Part shown: positions 21,861 through 33,900 of the stretch, one piece after another
How the letters are laid out: the number at the start of each line of letters is the position of its first letter
Position numbering within the stretch: position 1 is the stretch's first letter
Source of the DNA: Haemaphysalis longicornis
Lineage: Eukaryota > Arthropoda > Arachnida > Ixodida > Ixodidae
Direction of reading: 5' to 3'
NCBI GenBank assembly: GCA_013339765.2
Contig: CM023454.1
Location: 57,369,826-57,433,825, forward strand
DNA: 64,000 bases
Notes under the pieces: generated by a model
The model's input: only the letters and a program-made list of their open reading frames with translations
The model's database searches: none
Told to the model about the DNA's origin: nothing
Translations under genes and position numbers: made by a program

Positions 21861-24800
21861 AATTGAGGCTTGTCATTACAATAACAAGACCTTCTCCAGG
21901 AGCTTTGGATTTCAACATATTGATTGTTCCCAAAAGTTGGCACAAAATGATATTCAACGCGATCTTCAAATTCTAAAATAGCGCACACTTGAAACAATCA
22001 GGGTGGCTGCGAAGATGGAGGAAAAGAGCATGAGTGCGCCGACAGAAAAAAAGGCTGACAACTAATTTACGATGGGCTCCTGCAGGAGCGGGCATTTCTA
22101 GCAAATATCATTTGGGCGCATACAAGGGCGGAGAAGTATGGTCCACACGCGTTTCATAATATAAAATAAACGACCGTACACTTAAAACGATCTTGCAAGT
22201 TGCAAGAATACACGAACAGTGCGTAGTGGTAGGGAAAAAAGCATATAGCGTCGCTAGCTTCAATGCTGCGGGCTGATTTGGTTGGAGCCTACTTGCACGA
22301 ACTATCGCCGTTCCCAAAAAGAGAGTTAGAAGGAATGAGAATAAACTGGAATAAATACGTCGGCACTTAAAATATTCTAGCAAGTTGCAAAACTCACGGA
22401 GGAGAGCCTTAGTGGTATAAGAAAAGACGTGGGTGCTTACAAGAGTATAGAACTCGCAGATAATATTGCACGCTGCTGAAAAGAGAAAAGGAAGATTGAC
22501 AACGCCTGCCTATTGAATAAAAATAAACAGTTACCCTTGAAATCATCACGAAAATTTCCGAGCAAGGAAAAGAGAGTGTAAATGGCAGAACGGAAAGTAG
22601 GTACTGCTCGGTAAATACAATAGCAGGTGTTCCTGAGAGAGGAGACACATTACTGAGAACTTCTTTCGCCGCCCGAGGGGGCGTAGAAGAATTGAGAACG
22701 GTGCTCACTTAACTGCAATAAACCAGCCCCGAGTTGGAACATTCATGCACGTTGCGAGATGATAGAGTAGCCTGAGAGACGGAATTGGAAGCACATAGAT
22801 GCCAGGTAATTATAATACTGTGGGTTCCCAAGAGATGATTGCGAATGCATAAAATATCCCTCCGTACTCAAAACAGGGCGCGGAAAAATAAAACTGTCGA
22901 ATTAGTGTACCAAATAAAGAATGTCAGTATTGAAACAAATATACAAGTGGCGAGAATTGTGGAGAACAGCGCTATTTCAGTAATTGAAAGAAAATTTGGT
23001 CCCCATATACCACACCATGGGCTCCCTTGGGAGGAGTGAAGCTGAAATAAATATCGCCAGCGGCTCAAAGAGGCCATGCAAAGAATTACAATGTGCTCAC
23101 ATGGAAAAGAAGTAAACCTCTACATATTCCAACTTATTGGGAAAGTTGCGTTATGAAGGGTAACATTGGGAACAATAACGTGCAGCTGCGGGCGGAGTGA
23201 AGTTGCAGATAATCTAGTTCACTGCCTCAGAGGGGGCTTGCAGGTAATGAGAAAGCGCGCCTATCGAACTGAAATAAACTAGGCCACAATTCAAATATGC
23301 ATGCGAGTTGCTAGACTCGCGAGTGGCGAGTTGCTAGAAGGAGCGTAAGTGGTACAACGAAAACAAAATATAGTCCGGCCACAACAATACATACCCCTTA
23401 AGACGAGTGAATTTGCCGAAAATAACACACCCCACCAGGAAACGCTCGAGGAAGTAATATGAGCGACCGCCTATTTACTGAATTCAGGAAGACAGGTATA
23501 CTTAAATATTGAAGTGTCCAGAGTAAAGAAGGGCCTCAGTGGAGGCAGAAAAACGGAAAAACAGGCAGGCGAAACAACAATACCATGGTGGCTTTTGAGG
23601 AGTGCAGATGAGAACATATTGCGCAACCGAAAAGAGGGTGCAGAAGAAGGAGCATGGCCAGACAGTGAAAATAAATTAAGAAACAAATAATAGAAATTGT
23701 CATGCATGTTGCGTGGACAGACAAGAGCGTGAATGGTGTGATTTGGAGGCAAAACAATTAGATGCTGGTAACTCAAATACTGCCGGCTCCATTGCCATTG
23801 GTGCATCGCAGAAATATCCCTTACATCTGGAGAGTGCCTGTAGATTGAAGCGTCCACCTAATTTAATAAAATAAAAAGCAGACACCTGTAAAAACCTTGG
23901 AATTTCAGAAAATGATGCACTAGAGGGTTAATACTGATGGGAATGCAAATAAAGCTAAGTAAATAGAATGTCTTGCCCTTTGATGTTTTGGGGGCGGCAG
24001 AAATTATCGAGTGCTATGAAAGAGAGGAGTGAAATTAAGTAGAATAAACACATCTCTACTTAAAACACACAAGTGGAAACTTCAAATTATCATTGAAGTT
24101 ACGAAAATTGAGAAGAGCGTGATTGCAGGGAAGGAAAGAAAATAGAGCCTGGTAAATATAAATACCGGACATATTTTGGGGGAAGGAATGCTGCAGAAAA
24201 TTTCGCTCGCCGACAAGGAGATGGCGCGAAAATAATGAGAACGCCCGCCTGTTCAACGGTAACAAACGCCATAAGAAATATCCAAGCTAGTGGCGAGAGT
24301 TGATAAGATCGCTATTGGGGCTGCGCAAACAAATAAGGGCTGGTAACCACAACACCATTCGTTTCTTCGGGGGCATTTAGGTAGCACAAACATTTCCCCC
24401 CGCCCAAAATAAGGCGCAATAGAAAGAGAGCAACAGCATGTTGTACGAAACTAAACAAGGCCACACATGAAAATTTGAGATGCGATTAAGAGAGCGTGAG
24501 TGGCATGACGGAAAGCAAATATAGGCTTGTTCCGTGTTCGCCTTCTGGGTACTCGGAGCAGAAAATATCGCGAGTTTCCGAGAATACGGCTCCAAAAGAA
24601 TGGGAACTGTCATATACTGAAGCTAAATACAGAACCCCATCTTACAATAATTATGCAAGATGCATGGATGAAGGAGATAATCATTAGTGGCAGGAGGGAA
24701 ACAAATGCCTGCTGACTACAATAGAATAGGCTCTTTGAGGGAGTGTGCTGGTGCAGCAAATATAGCGCCCTTTCTAAATGACGTGCTCCCAAAAAATGAC

Positions 24801-24902
24801 AAAGCACACATATTGAACTAAAAGTAGTAAGCCTGCCATGCAATGTTCAAAGAAGTTGTGAGAATGGAGGAGAAGAGCGAGAATGGCTGAAAGAAAAGCA
24901 CA
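21861..24902 (+). repeat. Diverged ~195-bp tandem array, segment 4
   Basis: Units carry the same landmarks and orientation as segments 1-3: AATAATCATGCAAGTTGC-like blocks near 21,992, 22,193, 22,377, 22,543, 22,745, 22,938, 23,300 and 23,700, followed by GAAGAGCG, AAAGCAAATA, CTCCTTTGAGG and GCAGAAAATAT. About 15 units are present, most strongly diverged or with small deletions. Hydrophobic minus-strand frames recur from unit to unit. The segment ends inside a unit at AAAGAAAAGCA, where the truncated LINE is inserted. Confidence 0.88.
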
Positions 24903-26315
24903 TGCCGGCCGCCAGGATTTTGTGCCGCATTTGGAAGGATAGCACTTCTAGAAAGGTTCCTGGCCTATCCAGAAGCGGGCCATGCAAGTGGGCCTCCACC
25001 ACATCCACCGCCTGCAAGGCACACCAGACGGCACAGCACTCCTCCAGCGCTACCGCAGCCGGCCCAACTCTCGCATGGGCATGCTGCGTAGTACCTACGT
25101 GAGCCATATCGCGTTGCCACATCGGCCCCGCCTGGAGCCACAACCACCAAGCACGGGGAGGCTCTACGCATCGTCACCACATTACCTGGGGTCCGTGGCA
25201 AGAGGTTCACTCCACCCAGGGCACCTACCAAGAGGTGTCCGCCCTGCTGCATGACGACGCTGCCGGGCTTTTGCAGGTGTACATGGATGTTTCCGTGCAA
25301 CAGTCGGCGAGCAGAGCCGGAGCTTCCTGCACGGCACTAGAACTTGGCGCCAGCCAGGTGTGCAGCCTTCCCTTCCCGGCCTCATACACCTACGCAGAGC
25401 TGGCTGGACTCCACTTGGCTGCGGATCTTCTTCTAGAGCAGGGGGCCAAACAACGTCGGGCCATAATCCTGACTGACTCTCGGTCTGCCCTCCTCAGCAA
25501 AAGAGCTGCCGACCAACCAGCCAGCTCCAGCGGCTATGTGGAGCGGTCGCTGGCGGCTACGCTCCATGCAGTGGAGTCCCAGGGATGTCCACTGCGGCAT
25601 CGCTGGCTACGATCGCACGTGGGCATCATAGGCAACGAGGTATCAGACTCCCTGGCCAATGGTTCTGCTCGCCAGAAAGGGGTACCAGCCTCCTGGGATG
25701 CGGTGTCATTCGACGCTGCAAGGACTATCCTTGCCCGAGTGGTGGAGGGTCCCAATCCAGATGCTCGAGTGGTCAGTGGTCAGGCCCCATGGAACCGGCC
25801 CGGCGACATCAGCAGAGACGCCCGGTCGCTCCTTCTTCGCCTGCGGCTTAATTGCTGCAACGTGGGAGCCCGCCAGAACCAACGGGGCCGCCAGGCGTCC
25901 CCCACCTCCGCCGACTGCCCAGAGCCCGAGACGCTCGACACCGCAAGAGAGGAATTCCGGACCGAATTCCAGCGACCCGGTTTACCAAGGCAAAAGCTTG
26001 AAGACTTCCTGTTCCCCACGGTAAAGGACGCGTTACGATGGGAGGTCAGCCAGCACCTCCTCAACTTCCAAGTTGTGACATGACTAGTGCAGCGTTTGTA
26101 GCCGTCGCGCCTTGGACGAAACGAACGCTACATAGACTGTACCCCAATCTCTTTCTTCCTTCCTCTTTCCCTCTTCCTATAGTTTGAAACCACCCTTCCC
26201 TTCCCTGTACTGGTTTTTATGAGGGTGAACTCCCCGACTGAGTTCAATAATATCCCCAGCTCTTTTCTCTTCCCTTCTTTCTTAATAAATCACCACCACC
26301 AATACCCACAGTTAA
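24903..26315 (+). mobile_element. 5'-truncated LINE with RNase H domain
   Basis: This GC-rich stretch stands out from the AT-rich array around it. It starts abruptly inside an array unit and ends with TTTCTTAATAAATCACCACC, the tail of the element. Before the RNase H frame, another frame (24,982-25,254) reads LHHIHRLQGTPDGTALLQR, the linker upstream of the RNase H. After the LINE the array resumes with GTAACTATGCTACAATGGG, part of the same repeat unit. I cannot define a target duplication with certainty. The lower decay compared with the other LINE remnants suggests a younger insertion. Confidence 0.85.
25235..26083 (+). pseudogene. LINE ORF2 C-terminal fragment with intact RNase H motif set
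   Basis: The 282-residue frame is the longest recognisable coding remnant in the window. It follows the retroviral-type RNase H fold: D18 (VYMDVS), E55 (YAELAGLH), D81 (ILTDSRSALL), H128 (LRSHVGI) and D138 (NEVSDSLAN), so all expected catalytic positions are present. In the live element it degrades the RNA strand during target-primed reverse transcription. The ATG at 25,235 is not a true start: the protein continues upstream in another frame across a frameshift near 25,240. The C-terminal 100 residues lack the usual cysteine/histidine cluster. It is a fragment, unlikely to be expressed. Confidence 0.85.
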
Positions 26316-27040
26316 GTAACTATGCTACAATGGGTCTTTTGTGAGGACGGTTTAAAAATATCTTGTAGGCTGCCCTTAAGATGTTATAATTGTTTTTAGG
26401 GCTGTTTATTTAGCGTGAACGTGTCAGTGCTTTATTCTTTCTGCGCCATGTTTAGGGCACCGAGTTTTTTTTTGCTAGAAGCGCTATCCTCCCGTAGCCG
26501 CCACAAAACTGAATGCAGCAAACTGAATGACACAAACCAACAAATGAGGTAAACATGTGAGTAGAGATGACGTTGAGCGCGCTCATGAGGAGCAAAATGA
26601 ATGAAAGTAGGGGGAGGTAAACAAAATACGGTGGCCGATATTGGGTGTAGTGGAGCTACCGTAAAAGTACAGCACTGCCCAAAAGTGTCCCCGCTTGCTA
26701 TGGGAATGCTGGTAAGTTGAATGGAAATGCAGACACCTCCACTTGATTTATTCATGTGAGTCTTGCGGTTACAAAGATCGTGTGGGGTACAAGAAAATAA
26801 ATGGGGAAAGGTGATTACAATACGGTGGGATCCTTAACGAAAGGTGAAGTTGCAGGAAGATTTGCGGTCTGTGCTTAATATTTTGCGAAAATTATCGGAA
26901 CACGTAAAGAATACACCTGATTGAACAAGCCTTCATCTTATCTTTTTATGTCAATTCACACACTTAAGAGGAAGTGCATGGGTGGCGTGTAGAGAAGCGA
27001 GAAGAGGTTAGCATTTCTAATATCGTTGTTTCCTTCGAAA
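26316..27040 (+). repeat. Diverged ~195-bp tandem array, segment 5
   Basis: The array resumes straight after the LINE. Blocks GTGATTACAATACGGTGGGA, GTGAAGTTGCAGGAAGATTT and GTGCATGGGTGGCGTGTAGA match the array landmarks in the same orientation. About 3-4 degraded units are present before it fades near 27,040. Confidence 0.75.
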
Positions 27041-30000
27041 GACAACTGGTAAATAATTCCATCAATTTACGTTGAAACGGCAACAAAACATGCAGTGTTC
27101 ATCGATATTACGCCCAGTTTGTAGTTGCATAGAAGAAAGCAGAACTCTACCCCTGCACTAAAATGTTCTGCTTGCGTAACAACAATCTATATGTGGGGAA
27201 AACACACCCATACACGCAGAGCACCCACATTTTTCTAAAGCAGGTATCGCACCAATTACGGCTGATCAGATGTCTTAATAACTCGTAATTTATCGGCTTT
27301 CACCACTCCGCGGGCGGCCATCGCCCCCTGACCAGCTCACAAAGCGCGTAATACGACACTTTTTCGTCCCGCGCACGCGCGCTCATCGTACTGCAGCTGC
27401 GATACCTGCCGCATCATATCCCACCATCGCCCATGACATCTACTATCTACACTCCATTTGTGTTTTCGAGTAAGAAAGACTGAGTCTGCAACCCTGGCGG
27501 TGTATGATTTTTAAAAATCGCTTCACAGGACCTCCTTGCATGCTATGTATCACTCAGGTATTCACAACTGAGTGTCACCTTACGAACGCGCTATCGCTTC
27601 TACTGCGTCGCTGACGCGTCGCAGAATAAGCTTAAGAATAACTTGGTTTCTTTTTTTCAAGAGAGGTTAAAACGTATTTTCACAGCAGGATCAAATGCAG
27701 CCTTCCCGGGGAATCGAGTAAGCGAGGGAGGTGAAATGTGAAGGTGAATTTACTGTGCTGCCGATTATTTGCTAAGAATTACGCCGCCTGGTATCGTTCC
27801 ACAGATAGCCTCGCACTGCTCGAGCGAACACTTACCTGCAGGTAGCAATGGCTTTCCCTACGGCAGTGATTGCGAGTTTCAGATAACTATGAGAATTTAT
27901 TAGGGCTCCAAGCACGGAGTTGATCATTCTGATGCAACTGTCAGTGTAGTTGTTGGCTTGTTTGTGAATGTTGCCTCATGTTAGAAGCGTGTTAGCTTTC
28001 CTGCAAAGACCTCCCGTCGTGCGGACGAACTAACCTACCGGTCGCGCGGATAAACCAGCTTGTATTACATTGTTGTACGGTGGGAAAAGTATGAAATATA
28101 AGTTAAAGTTTCGCAAGGTCACCTTTTTTGCTTCCCCAGGGATTGCCCGATAAAAAAGCCATGCGAAGGGGCAGTTGCAATGCTGGACAGATCGTGGTAA
28201 AAATATACGGCCCGAAGCAATTGTATCGCGGGATTCACTGAACGCGGCCTTCTTCATACTCCCCGCGCAGCCAGCTTGCAGTTGAAAACCGCTCCTCCGG
28301 CATTTGCCCCAGCGAGGAGCTCTCTGACGTGATAAGCAATCGACATTTGAGAACCGACTGTCCTTAGCAATCAAATCCAATTAGTTATTTTTGGCTTTCC
28401 TGAAGTGTATACGTTTTATTCGATGTCATCGTCAAGGGCAAAATAGACTTGAAATGCTATGGCTTCCCACTGGAGAACCATTGAAGTAAGCGCGCGCATA
28501 CGGCTGATGAGGAACATTTAAGAAGTATCCGCTCGCTCGTTTGTTCTTTATTATTATCCCGGCACTGCGATTGCACTGCGCAGTAAATGCGGCTTGGTGC
28601 TCAAAATTTTTTTAATGCGCAGGTGATTCAATATTGACACGCGATCGATCTTTGCAGTACATACCCCCGAAATTGATGCTTTTGTTTCGCCGAGTGGCTA
28701 CCAACACAGCTGCCAGTACGACCAGCAGCAGCTCTCGTGTACACTTTGAAGTTAAAAAAAGGTACCTTGCGAATGCATTTCCCACGGCGAAACCTAGAAG
28801 CGCAGTACGCTAGAGACCCTCAGCGTTCACCAAACCCGTCGACGGAGTACATTTTCGGAATGCTGCGAGGAGGTGATACATTACACAGTCAAATCACCAC
28901 TCATAAAATTTAGCGGTTCATTTATTTGTTTTGCTGCAGTTGAATTACACTGAAAAAGCGTAATGTCTATATTCACGTCGGGCAAACCCGAATCCAGCTT
29001 GGCCGCTTCGATGGCGTATAGCTGTATGGTGCAATGCATGGAGGAATTTTGACTCCAGCTTTATTTGTTTGGTGTATTTTGTTCCATGTTGACATTTGAA
29101 TCAGCACTGGGGACCTTTAGGTTGGAGATGTTAGTGATTGTATTAGGTATTTTGGCCAGACTACGTAATTTGAGTAAGATTAGATAGCTCCGTTTGTACG
29201 CCCACAACGGAACCTTGTAGCCTTTTCTCGGTCACGCTGCTTTGTGTTACGTGAACAATATATTTCAGATGTTCAGCATAAACTCCAACTAAAAACATGC
29301 TGCATGCAAGAAAGTAAAAGAAGTCTGCTGCCTATGTTGATGCTTGCTTTGCAACCAATTATTCTCAGTGGTTGGTTTTGCTCTTCTCTATGAAAGCCAA
29401 AGTATGGTAACACGTATGAATGGGATTGGGTGGTTGTGCTTAGGGACTTGTATTGTGGAATGTGGCTTTCTGGCATGCACATTTCAACTGCGTGCCATCT
29501 GAGTTCTGAGATTGGTTACTTCATGTAAGTATTTCCAATATCAGCAAGTTTGCTTGGGGTTTCTCATAACGTTTGCTTCACTGAGCACCGCTTGTGCTTT
29601 TCCTAGTGCCCTTCGTCAGGTAAACTCGTAATTTTTTTCTCAAATCGCGTCATTGTATAACGTCATTGTGAAACGCATTTTTCACACAAAGGGTTCACAA
29701 AAAGAAAGTCGAACCATATTTACTCTGTCGAAGGGCTTGAGATGGCGAGCTCACATATTCATTGTGTTACGCGGTATTCATACATTTAGTTCTATTCTAC
29801 TGCAGGCATCCACAGCTGGTGATGAATGATTAGAAACTGCCCTTCAACGCCAGTTATACTTGCACCTGGTAAGACTGTACGAACTATATTATCATATTTG
29901 TGTCTGGAACCCTCATTTATAAAGCAAAATGTCCTATCCACGCACTGGCACAACTTCACCATCTTTCACGGCCACTCACCCCTGCACTTGTTTGCTTGAG

Positions 30001-31424
30001 TTCCGCATGCCTTGAGAAATAAACATATCTGAATTAATTTGTAGAACCTCTATTTTATGGAATGCATTGTGCGACACACAAAATCGGTAATAGAGAAAAT
30101 TTGAGTGAGAGCCAGAAGCGCGCTTTGGGAAGCAGAAGCAGCACTGCCAATGGAGGGTTCTGAGAGAGGGCGTGTGACCCGAGTACGTTCAAGACGCACC
30201 AAGTATAAGTTGTCGAGTGCGCTCGCAGCTTCAATCAATATTGCCATGGGCGACTACGCATCAGGCCGAGGAGTACAACACAATAAAAGGAGCTTGAGCA
30301 GCTCAAAATGCTGCTCGTCCAAACTCCCATAATGAGGAAAGTGGTGATTGGTGCAGCTGCAGGAGCGACCGTATAGGACCAACATGAGAGACCGACAGCA
30401 GATCAACAGAGGACTTAAGTAAATTTTTGCCGGAACATTCGTGAAAAGTTCTGAGCATCCCTACAATTTCGGTGCAAGTTGAGTATCCTCTGTCAGTGCT
30501 AAACTTACGCTGGTTGTGGTCATGACTCGTCAAAGGAGGAAATGGAAATTCAGAGAGATGCACAAACGAAGCTGTGCTATTCTTGTTTTGTGACATACAG
30601 GTGCCCTAAAAAGTAATCGAGTGTGGCTTCGTAAAATTAGAATACTTTTTTATTTTATGTGGCTACCATCATGATCAGAATATAAGCAGGTCGATGTTAT
30701 TTTAGAACGACTTTCTTTAAAAGTCACTCAAAGTTGCGGTCAAGGCATACGGCGAAGAAATCTCTTTAAATCTCCAATCAGGGCTCCATTTTCTTTTACG
30801 GCTTCTGTGCATGCCTTATGAAATGCATCTTTTAACAAGGCATCACATCTTCGGCTGGTAGCTGTCAGAATGGCAATACGTGGTAAGTCATATGGTCATA
30901 GGAAATGTGAGAAAATAGTTTAGCGCCATGGAAAGGGAGCGATTTCTTTTATGTGATCTCTGCAACTTGAATAACCTCCCTGGCTTGAATGAGATGGATG
31001 GTATAGCTTACGTTTAAGGAGTATGAGTATGAATGTTAGCATGTTTTTGTGCAGACACACTGGCCTGCACTTGCTAGATTTATTATTATCTTCAAACCCG
31101 ACCTACATATACTTTGAAACAAAATACATTCTAGACCTGTGTACGGATGTCGACATGTATTGGGGCATATAACAAAGGGCTACAAAAGTGACACAGGCAC
31201 GGTGCTTTTGTCTGTGCGATCTCTAAAAAATTTAATGTCATTTAGCTTTTTGAAGGATAATGATGTGCAGAACAATATATACTTTTTTCCATGAAGCCAT
31301 TACTCGTCGCTGCTGTGACGTTCCTAACTTTTTGCCTTAATAATACAATGCTGAAGAACATCTACAATGCTCTGCAAAATAGAGATTTATGAAGTTTCGC
31401 CTTGAAATTTGCCCTATGATAATT
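27041..31424. other. No recognisable gene or element
   Basis: More than 4 kb without a feature I can support. The longest frame is 116 residues on the minus strand (28,030-28,380), with no recognisable domain. A CpG-richer patch at 27,300-27,420 and a basic-rich frame at 30,105-30,332 are unassigned. Confidence 0.45.
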
Positions 31425-31429
31425 GATTC

Positions 31430-31608
31430 TGTAAAAACTTTCTAATCATCGTCGCGGCTCCGATGCGAATATCATCATTGGTGCCCGTAATCTCTCGTGA
31501 GCAGCTATAGCTCGAGCTGCTTCATCTTTCTCCATCCGCCATCTTGGTAAATAGAAGCACCATGGTATCGCCGGGACGTCGCGGCTATTGGTCTCCCCTT
31601 ATTTTACA
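31430..31608 (+). repeat. 5' LTR of compact BEL/Pao-type element
   Basis: 179 bp, TGTAAAAACTTTCTAATC to CTTATTTTACA. It contains an imperfect palindrome, GAGCAGCTATAGCTCGAGCT followed by GCTT. It is 95% identical to 33,006-33,184 by direct comparison. Confidence 0.95.
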
Positions 31609-31613
31609 TTTTT

Positions 31614-31631
31614 TGGTGCCGAAACCCGGGA
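31614..31631 (+). promoter_or_regulatory. Primer-binding site
   Basis: The 18 bases TGGTGCCGAAACCCGGGA start five bases after the 5' LTR. They have the TGG start expected of a site complementary to a tRNA 3' end, and mark where minus-strand DNA synthesis would begin. Confidence 0.75.
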
Positions 31632-31779
31632 CGAAGGCCCAGTGCGATTCGGATTCATCCGAACTTTGGCCTACGAGAAGAAGGACCCCTCGAAGCCGAA
31701 GACGGACCATTTGATGGACATATCGACGATGGTGCTACCAAAAGCCGACCGACGTGATGGCCAGATGACACGACGATGC

Positions 31780-32730
31780 ATCCTTACCTCCGACGAGACT
31801 GCCCGATTGGTACAGAAACCAATTTTGGGAAAGGTGAGGTGCACGCTAGAGCTCATTTCATAATGGAAGATGCATTACCAGAACAGAGTATTCCTGTGTG
31901 TACGATGGGTGTTGACGAACTGAAAACAAAAAGGGAAGACGTGCGGTTCACTACCTCGAGAACTGCGCCGAGACGCAGAAGCGGCACTACGGTTGATCAC
32001 AAATACCGACGATGTTTACGATGGATTTAAGTGTTTCATGCGCCAGTTGAGAAAAACCGAAAATGCCTTAAGATTTCTAAACGACCTAATTGAACCATTC
32101 ATCGACACTGACTCCCTGGATAATGAATATGCCACGAACTTTGACTATGAAGATGAAATTACTTTTATCATGATCCGCTTATACTATCAACTGAAAACCA
32201 AAAAATCCGACACCACAGAACAGTGCAAAATAATTCAAAAAGTGCATTCATCGGCCAACTTCGTGGAGTTTTTTACATTGACTGAACGGTGTTATGGGCA
32301 ACATGATTTGAAAAACCCAGATGAAAAAGCTTTGACGACAGGTACTACGCATCTGTCAAATGTCCCGACCCAAGCAGACAGTGAGACGATGACCTGCTCT
32401 TTGACAGAAAGGGACGTTCAGCCAAAAATAGCAGGGTTTTGTGTTCCCTTCAAGAGTTCCGGGAAAAAAACCCGATTCAGACAGGCTCTCCACCTACTGG
32501 CATAACAGTGGAACACTCGTCGTATTCCTTATGCGTGCCGACTAAACCCATGGACACTTTTCCTCGGAAAAAGAAACGAGAAGATAAAAGAGGAATATTT
32601 ATCATAAGCAGAAAAGCGATGCCCGAAACTGAAGATAGAGACACTGAAATTTTCCGGAGACATCCTAAGATTGGGCCTACGCGAACACGACGCATTCTAG
32701 AGACAACAATAGACGGCAGACCTCATTAAA
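31780..32730 (+). pseudogene. BEL/Pao-type gag remnant in compact element
   Basis: Three overlapping frames cover this region. The frame at 31,776-32,030 ends in LKTKREDVRFTTSRTAPRR. The frame at 31,993-32,505 (170 residues) reads FKCFMRQLRKTENALRFLND then YATNFDYEDEITFIMIRLYY, the helical N-terminal gag arrangement of BEL/Pao elements. A third frame to 32,729 is Lys/Arg-rich. No zinc knuckle is visible. At least two frame changes separate the parts, so a single protein is not encoded now. If complete, the product would assemble particles that carry the element RNA. Confidence 0.7.
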
Positions 32731-33005
32731 AAAAACGGCATCTGGCAGCAGTCGAAGTGCGACACCACAGAGACTGAGAAAGGACCGGCAGCATTCCAGA
32801 CACCGTTTTCAGGGTACAAGACCGTTCAAGACGGGCTTCGAATTTCGACATGGATACGTGGACTACGCCGACAGACTCGGCGCTTGCTCAGAAAACAGCC
32901 ACACCGAGTGTTTCACCGTCGGACTGCCACACTGTATCGAACTGGAATGAACCTAAGTACTCAACGGACACGGACTGCAAAGAGATTCTTTGTGGCCGGG
33001 AAAAT

Positions 33006-33184
33006 TGTAGAAACTTTCTAATCATCATCGCGGCACCGCTGCGAATATCATCATCGGTGCCCGTAATCTCTCGTGAGCAGCTATAGCTCGAGCTGCTTCA
33101 TCTTTGTCCATCCGCCATCTTGGTAAATAGAAGCACCATCCTATCGCCGGGACGTCGCGGCTATTGGTCTCTCCTTATTTTACA
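33006..33184 (+). repeat. 3' LTR of compact BEL/Pao-type element
   Basis: 179 bp, preceded by GTGGCCGGGAAAAT, a purine-rich tract suitable for plus-strand priming. It is followed directly by the GATTC duplication. Confidence 0.95.
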
Positions 33185-33189
33185 GATTC

Positions 33190-33780
33190 CTATAGATGCA
33201 AGCACATATGCCTAGTATATAAAGTGCCCAATTCAAGTGCATAAAGGCGGCTACCTTTTCGAAGAATGTTTCAAATCAACTTCAGATTAAAGAGGGCATG
33301 ACGTATGAGCTTGAGGTGGACACGGGGTGGACGATGAAGTGAGATTGAAGGTGAGTTGCGGCTCAGGCAAGGTCAAGGTTAGTTGTACACAACTGTCATA
33401 GAGGCGGGTTGCCAGATATGATCCAGAAATAGAAAGACGTAGGTACGAGCGTAAAGTGAGCTTCCCAGGCAACATAAAAAGGTGATTTGTCTCAGGGGGA
33501 GGTCGAAGATATTGGGCTGGGTCATTAGCCCATCTCGGGTAAGGATATTTACTTTTAAACACCCCTTCATTTTTCACCTACCAATGTTTAACACTACTTC
33601 GCAGTACAACCGGATACGTGTTAAGTCACAGTATAGTTGCCAACATCCTTTTTATTCATACCGTTTAAAAACAACTTGTGGACTACCAGATTATAATTTA
33701 CAACTGTGCTTTCTATTTGTACTGTGTTTCTGTGCTTTTACGTTGCGCTAGTTGTATTTGTAATCATTTTGCTTCTGTAG
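33190..33780. other. No recognisable gene or element
   Basis: Short antiparallel frames only. A good splice acceptor (pyrimidine-rich TTTTGCTTCTGTAG) ends this stretch. Confidence 0.4.
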
Positions 33781-33900
33781 TGACGCAAGTTTGGGCGTTC
33801 GACTTCCTTTTGGTTCCTTTTATTGGAAAATCCGAACTGAATTCGTTACTCACCAATAATGATGAAGAAAAAAGCTTGCCTTACGTTTTGATGCAGGAAG
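33781..33900 (+). CDS. Candidate host exon, unknown protein (partial)
   Basis: This stretch follows an acceptor-like TTTTGCTTCTGTAG and has an open frame rich in ordinary codons: QVWAFDFLLVPFIGKSELNS then LLTNNDEEKSLPYVLMQE. It can end at a donor-like GGAAG|GTTTCA (weak), leaving one base of the next codon. That phase fits the exon-like segment at 34,535-34,637, which begins with the two bases completing an Asp codon. The product is not recognised; the alternation of hydrophobic and charged residues suggests alpha-helical repeats. No upstream exon is found. Splice-like signals also occur by chance, so this is a weak call. Confidence 0.3.

Larger units (their letters stand above)
31430..33184 (+). 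mobile_element. Compact gag-only BEL/Pao-type LTR element
   Basis: Two 179-bp LTRs (31,430-31,608 and 33,006-33,184) differ at only 9 positions. Both begin TGTA and end TTACA. The element is flanked by GATTC on both sides (31,425-31,429 and 33,185-33,189), a 5-bp target duplication. A primer-binding site TGGTGCCGAAACCCGGGA lies at 31,614-31,631. The 1.4-kb interior carries gag-like frames but no reverse transcriptase or integrase. It is therefore a non-autonomous element, formed by internal deletion or mobilised by a complete relative. It is clearly younger than the other BEL/Pao copy. Confidence 0.92.

Noticed and set aside
25534..26064. Overlapping antisense and alternative-frame ORFs of 73-121 residues
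   Set aside because: They are shadows of the GC-rich RNase H LINE frame.
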